A program made the translations under genes and the position numbers. This document shows positions 61,169-64,000 of a stretch of DNA of 64,000 bases, one piece after another (position 1 is the stretch's first letter; each line of letters opens with the position of its first letter). Source of the stretch: CALNYZ01 sp942490945 (GTDB lineage: Bacteria > Pseudomonadota > Gammaproteobacteria > UBA6429 > Thiohalophilaceae); contig CALNYZ010000018.1 in NCBI GenBank assembly GCA_942490945.1, forward strand, positions 558,001-622,000, written 5' to 3'. The notes beneath the pieces are model-generated. The model had not been told where the DNA came from and made no database searches. It saw only the letters and a list, made by a program, of their open reading frames with translations.

Positions 61169-61887
61169 CCGCCACAACCTCCCCCGCAACCACTACCGCA
61201 GCCACTACCGCAGCCACTACTGCAACTGGAGTAACCGGAATCGCTGCCGGTCCCCAGATTATCAGCGCGCAAAAACATCGCGATGCCGCCGAATACCATA
61301 ATAAAAAACATGATCGTAAACTTGTGCATGCCGACACTGGTGCCATCGATGTAACGGAATATGCCGATGGTTTCAAAGAAAACAAGCGCAATCAGCGAAA
61401 TGTGTATGGTGTCGAGCCAGAATTTGCGTGCCGTGTGAAGTAAAAAATAAATCGCAACCAGGTACAACACGTACTGGAATAGAAATTCCGGTCCCTTGAT
61501 GCCCATCATATAGGGTCGGGCTGTCGCAATGATCAAAAACAATATCAGCAGTGCAATCGTCCAGGTAATCAAGCTTGCAACGGTACTGAGAGCTGGTTCG
61601 ATTACGACGTTATAAGGTATGGAGTTGGCGTTGTTTGACGATTGGAGTTTTATATCGCCCGCACCGGCATAGTTAAACGAGGAGTGCGCGGATAAATCAG
61701 CAGCAGCTGATTGCCCGTCGCCTGGGTTACCAAAATCCAGCCTGGCACCCGACAAGGGCAGGGCATTTTTGTAGAGAAACGCGCGTTTGCAGTTTCCACA
61801 ATAGTAAGGACTATCCGGGGAGTTGCTGTCATTTTCAGTCTGCGAAGCCAGACATACCGGACATCGAATCAGTTTGGATTTGGCCAT
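61156..61887 (-). CDS. Zinc-ribbon, four-helix membrane protein with a six-cysteine Gly/Ser/Cys tail
   Basis: A 243-residue protein. C9, C12, C30 and C33 form a zinc ribbon; residues 40-95 are polar; four membrane helices follow (about 102-125, 134-155, 158-180, 186-206). The tail (211-243) is made of Gly, Ser and Cys, with cysteines at 222, 226, 230, 234, 238 and 241. Tails of this type occur in membrane proteins encoded next to DUF692 enzymes and are thought to be the substrates. Its stop overlaps the MNIO start, whose ribosome-binding site lies inside the tail's codons. The family is not one I can name. Confidence 0.8.
   Translation of the reverse strand: MAKSKLIRCPVCLASQTENDSNSPDSPYYCGNCKRAFLYKNALPLSGARLDFGNPGDGQSAAADLSAHSSFNYAGAGDIKLQSSNNANSIPYNVVIEPALSTVASLITWTIALLILFLIIATARPYMMGIKGPEFLFQYVLYLVAIYFLLHTARKFWLDTIHISLIALVFFETIGIFRYIDGTSVGMHKFTIMFFIMVFGGIAMFLRADNLGTGSDSGYSSCSSGCGSGCGSGCGGGCGGCGG
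61191..61226. repeat. Tandem 12-base repeat encoding part of the Cys-rich tail
   Basis: CACTACCGCAGC occurs twice exactly (61191-61202, 61203-61214) and a third time with two changes (61215-61226). Read on the minus strand each unit encodes a Cys-Gly-Ser-Gly-type block, so copy-number change would alter tail length by four residues without a frameshift. Confidence 0.85.
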
Positions 61888-62597
61888 GCGTCTTCAATCC
61901 AGGTAACAATTGCGTGAAGAAAGCTAAATATGCCGCGATGAATTTCAGGTATGTCGTTTTCCTTGATTGACTTGCTGTTGTTATGAATAGCGGAGAGTAA
62001 GACGAGAATTGAAACATCAATTTTAAAAAAATCCTTGATAAGGGTAATCCGTTGTTCCAGATTATCCGGTACATCTATATTATTCAGCCGCAGTATTTCC
62101 GACACGTAGGTAAAAATGATGATATGTAAGTTGAATATATAATGATTGTAACGTGGCAGATGCTGTCTGTTCGCGATGTAATTATGAATACAACGCAAGC
62201 GCAGGTTGCGCAGGCCTTGTTCGCAAAGATATTTGACTTGCGCATCATTTACCGAGAAATCCTTAATCGGGTCGGCACCGTGTAGAATTTTATAGTGCCG
62301 CTTGATACTGCGAAATTTCAGACCAAATACTTCGAAGCTTCGCTTCATGCCGGGTCGGCCAATAATGAAGGGATCAATTTTTATTTTTGACGTTAAACAG
62401 TTTGCAATGGCAAAGTGCGCATCGGGTGTCGACTGATTTAGCACAATCAACAGATTGATGTCAGATTTTCCGGCGATAACATTTCCGCGTACGGTGCTGC
62501 CGTACAAAATGCAACTGTATAAATTGTCATGCAGAAGCTTTTGCAGATTATTACCAATTTGATCTATTGTTAATGCGTAATCAGATGGTATCGTCAT
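61869..62597 (-). CDS. Nucleotidyltransferase-fold protein heading the MNIO operon
   Basis: A 242-residue soluble protein with the nucleotidyltransferase core LYGSTVRGN (G33-S34) followed by SD46-I-N48; the second carboxylate of the usual DxD is Asn. The C-terminal two thirds are helical, with no recognised domain. It overlaps the membrane-protein gene by 19 bases. The altered acidic pair may mean that it binds nucleotides without transferring them, or that another acid takes the role. Its role with the MNIO genes is unknown. Confidence 0.7.
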   Translation of the reverse strand: MTIPSDYALTIDQIGNNLQKLLHDNLYSCILYGSTVRGNVIAGKSDINLLIVLNQSTPDAHFAIANCLTSKIKIDPFIIGRPGMKRSFEVFGLKFRSIKRHYKILHGADPIKDFSVNDAQVKYLCEQGLRNLRLRCIHNYIANRQHLPRYNHYIFNLHIIIFTYVSEILRLNNIDVPDNLEQRITLIKDFFKIDVSILVLLSAIHNNSKSIKENDIPEIHRGIFSFLHAIVTWIEDAWPNPN

Positions 62598-62782
62598 TGC
62601 AGTTTTCCCCGTAGCCTGCTAAATAACTGGTTGATTCAATATGTAAAAGAGCTTCACTTAATATTAACAAGGTTAGACAAAGTTTATAAAAATACACTAT
62701 TACTGTATAAATTTAGTCAACTTTTCCAATTATTTGTCGATAAAGATTCTAAATTTGGGTAACAAGAATAAGAGTAGCAAAC

Positions 62783-64000
62783 GTGACAATATTACCGGGC
62801 GAATTGACCGATCAGGCATCAAAACAAAATTACTATGTTTCACACCTGGCAGAGGTCAACAAATCACAAGAGATTACTTCGACTGAAGATGTCGTGAATG
62901 ACAAGGGCATTTTACTGGTAAAAAAAGGTGCACGCATTACGAAGGAAGTCGCAGATAAGGTCCTGCAGCACAAATTGCTTAAACCACTCGAAGAACAGCT
63001 TGAATTCGAAAAAGCACTTACCGCAGACAGTCTATATAGTGAATTCGTCAGCCTGTTTAACGAGATGGCTGATTTAAGGCAAATACATGAAAAACAGGCG
63101 TTCGATTCGGATTTGCTTGCAATCATAAAATTTGCTGCTAAAAAGAAGTTTCTGTTTCAAAAATTGACCGTTCTTAGTCATCAGTTACCCGATGTATTTA
63201 AAAAAGCGCTGTTTAGTGCCTGGCTGAGCGGGTTAATTGCAAAAAAAATTGGTCTTGAAATGGATGACATACAATGTGCCTTTGTTGCAGGACTTTTTCA
63301 TGATATTGGATTGTTACACATTGATCCACAAGTGCTGTTCAAGAAAGGCAAGCTTGAACCAAATGAATGGAAAGCAATTCAATGTCATGTTGTGGTGGGC
63401 TATCTCATATTCAGTAATCTCACCAAGAAATATGCGAATGTGGCAAAGGCAATTCTGGAGCATCATGAATGTTGCGACGGCACGGGCTATCCAGTGGGCA
63501 AACATGAGGATAGCCTCGATATTCTTGGACAAATTGTTGCGATGGCGGACAGTTTACAGGCTATTCGTCTGAATCAGTTCAGCAAGACCGGCATGAATAT
63601 GCGTGACACGCTGCCATTTTTACATATGAATTCTACAAAACATTTTTCACGTGTCTATCAGGCCATGTGCATCATAATTATGGAAGCAGACTTGCCCGTG
63701 GTAATGGATATTCCCTATGCAAATTACGCTGATATGCTGGACACACTGATAACACGAGTTGACGTTTTGCAGGATGCAATTGTCGTCCTGATGTTAATCT
63801 GCGATTTGACAAGGAATTTACAGGATAATGACAAGTATCAGAAATTTTCTCGCGTGGCCCGGCCGATGTTACATATGATAAACAGTTCAGGATTGGGCAA
63901 AGAAGACATACTTATCTGGCTGAAAACGCTTAAATTAAATGAGAAAAATGACAAATTACGTGAGTTGATTGAGATGGACCTGATGCAAACGGAATTACTC
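62783..64000 (+). CDS. HD-GYP domain phosphodiesterase, N-terminal part (runs off the window)
   Basis: A continuous frame of 406 codons starts at GTG 62783, the only supported start after a stop at 62750, and has no stop before the window edge. The protein begins with an N-terminal region of about 100 residues similar to the DUF3391-like part of HD-GYP proteins (DVVNDKGILLVKKGARIT). The HD-GYP domain follows: AGLFHDIGLLHID with the HD pair, then ILEHHECCDGTGYP with the GYP-type signature. It would hydrolyse cyclic di-GMP. It is divergent from the MNIO operon. Confidence 0.85.
   Translation, partial: MTILPGELTDQASKQNYYVSHLAEVNKSQEITSTEDVVNDKGILLVKKGARITKEVADKVLQHKLLKPLEEQLEFEKALTADSLYSEFVSLFNEMADLRQIHEKQAFDSDLLAIIKFAAKKKFLFQKLTVLSHQLPDVFKKALFSAWLSGLIAKKIGLEMDDIQCAFVAGLFHDIGLLHIDPQVLFKKGKLEPNEWKAIQCHVVVGYLIFSNLTKKYANVAKAILEHHECCDGTGYPVGKHEDSLDILGQIVAMADSLQAIRLNQFSKTGMNMRDTLPFLHMNSTKHFSRVYQAMCIIIMEADLPVVMDIPYANYADMLDTLITRVDVLQDAIVVLMLICDLTRNLQDNDKYQKFSRVARPMLHMINSSGLGKEDILIWLKTLKLNEKNDKLRELIEMDLMQTELL

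Noticed and set aside
61168..61189. The TTG at 61189 as the start of the MNIO gene
   Set aside because: The ATG at 61168 has a GGAGG at 9 bases, while the TTG has no such site and adds seven residues not found in DUF692 proteins.
1..64000. tRNA, rRNA, CRISPR, prophage or insertion sequence
   Set aside because: I saw no tRNA-like cloverleaf, no spaced direct repeats, no transposase, integrase or phage structural gene on reading the window.

Overview
This window comes from a gammaproteobacterial chromosome of moderate GC content. The assignment rests on the co-occurrence of HemW, a Mak-type ROK kinase, UbiA, a YcgN-type cysteine cluster protein, YfaZ- and TIGR04219-type outer membrane proteins, a TIGR04211 SH3 protein, the MetX/MetW pair, the divergent pyrE/exonuclease III pair, AmpG, YajQ and a lysine-tailed HU. 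A phosphoribulokinase, a DsrC-like protein, three rhodanese proteins, two TauE/SafE-type permeases and a perfect FNR box fit a facultative, possibly autotrophic sulfur oxidiser. That lifestyle is inferred; no Rubisco, Dsr or Sox genes are present. I see no rRNA, tRNA, CRISPR array, prophage or insertion sequence.

Layout. 0-6 kb: the end of hemW, a run of small genes (CPXCG, Rof-like, PrcB-like lipoprotein, cupin, mak), ubiA, an outer membrane protein, then an FNR box between a 37-residue membrane protein and a MOSC gene. 5.9-14.1 kb: a long minus-strand set built around the MoxR / DUF58 / DUF4350 / DUF4129 / SpoIIM / RDD module, with ATGA-type stop/start overlaps. 14.2-24.6 kb: membrane proteins with DUF805, RDD, BPSS1780 and DUF4230 domains, a DsrC-like protein, three PilZ proteins, a substrate-binding-like protein without a signal peptide, and MORN and HEAT-repeat proteins. 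24.6-42.3 kb: a metzincin-like protease, YajQ, a candidate small RNA, a rhodanese, a rhomboid protease facing a zinc-finger/TPR membrane protein, cyclic-nucleotide-binding proteins, HU, a Rieske protein, HDOD, HinT, Tas, FIST and phosphoribulokinase. 42.4-55.7 kb: mostly housekeeping (purD, pyrE, exonuclease III, ampG, adk, metW, metX), with a sulfatase-fold phosphoglycerol transferase facing a purple-acid-phosphatase-like enzyme and a frameshifted lipoprotein gene between two identical terminator hairpins. 55.8-64 kb: a dynamin-like GTPase, proC-yggT-yggU, a four-gene operon around a DUF692/MNIO enzyme, and the start of an HD-GYP protein that runs off the window.

The most promising unusual system is the minus-strand operon at 59.9-62.6 kb. 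It encodes a nucleotidyltransferase-fold protein, a zinc-ribbon/four-helix membrane protein ending in a six-cysteine Gly/Ser/Cys tail, a DUF692 (MNIO) enzyme and a small partner protein, all with overlapping reading frames. MNIO enzymes modify cysteines in ribosomally made peptides, so the tail of the membrane protein is a plausible substrate, which would make it a membrane-anchored RiPP-like precursor. Signalling proteins are also dense (three PilZ, HD-GYP, YajQ, two cyclic-nucleotide-binding proteins, HDOD, FIST), suggesting extensive second-messenger control.
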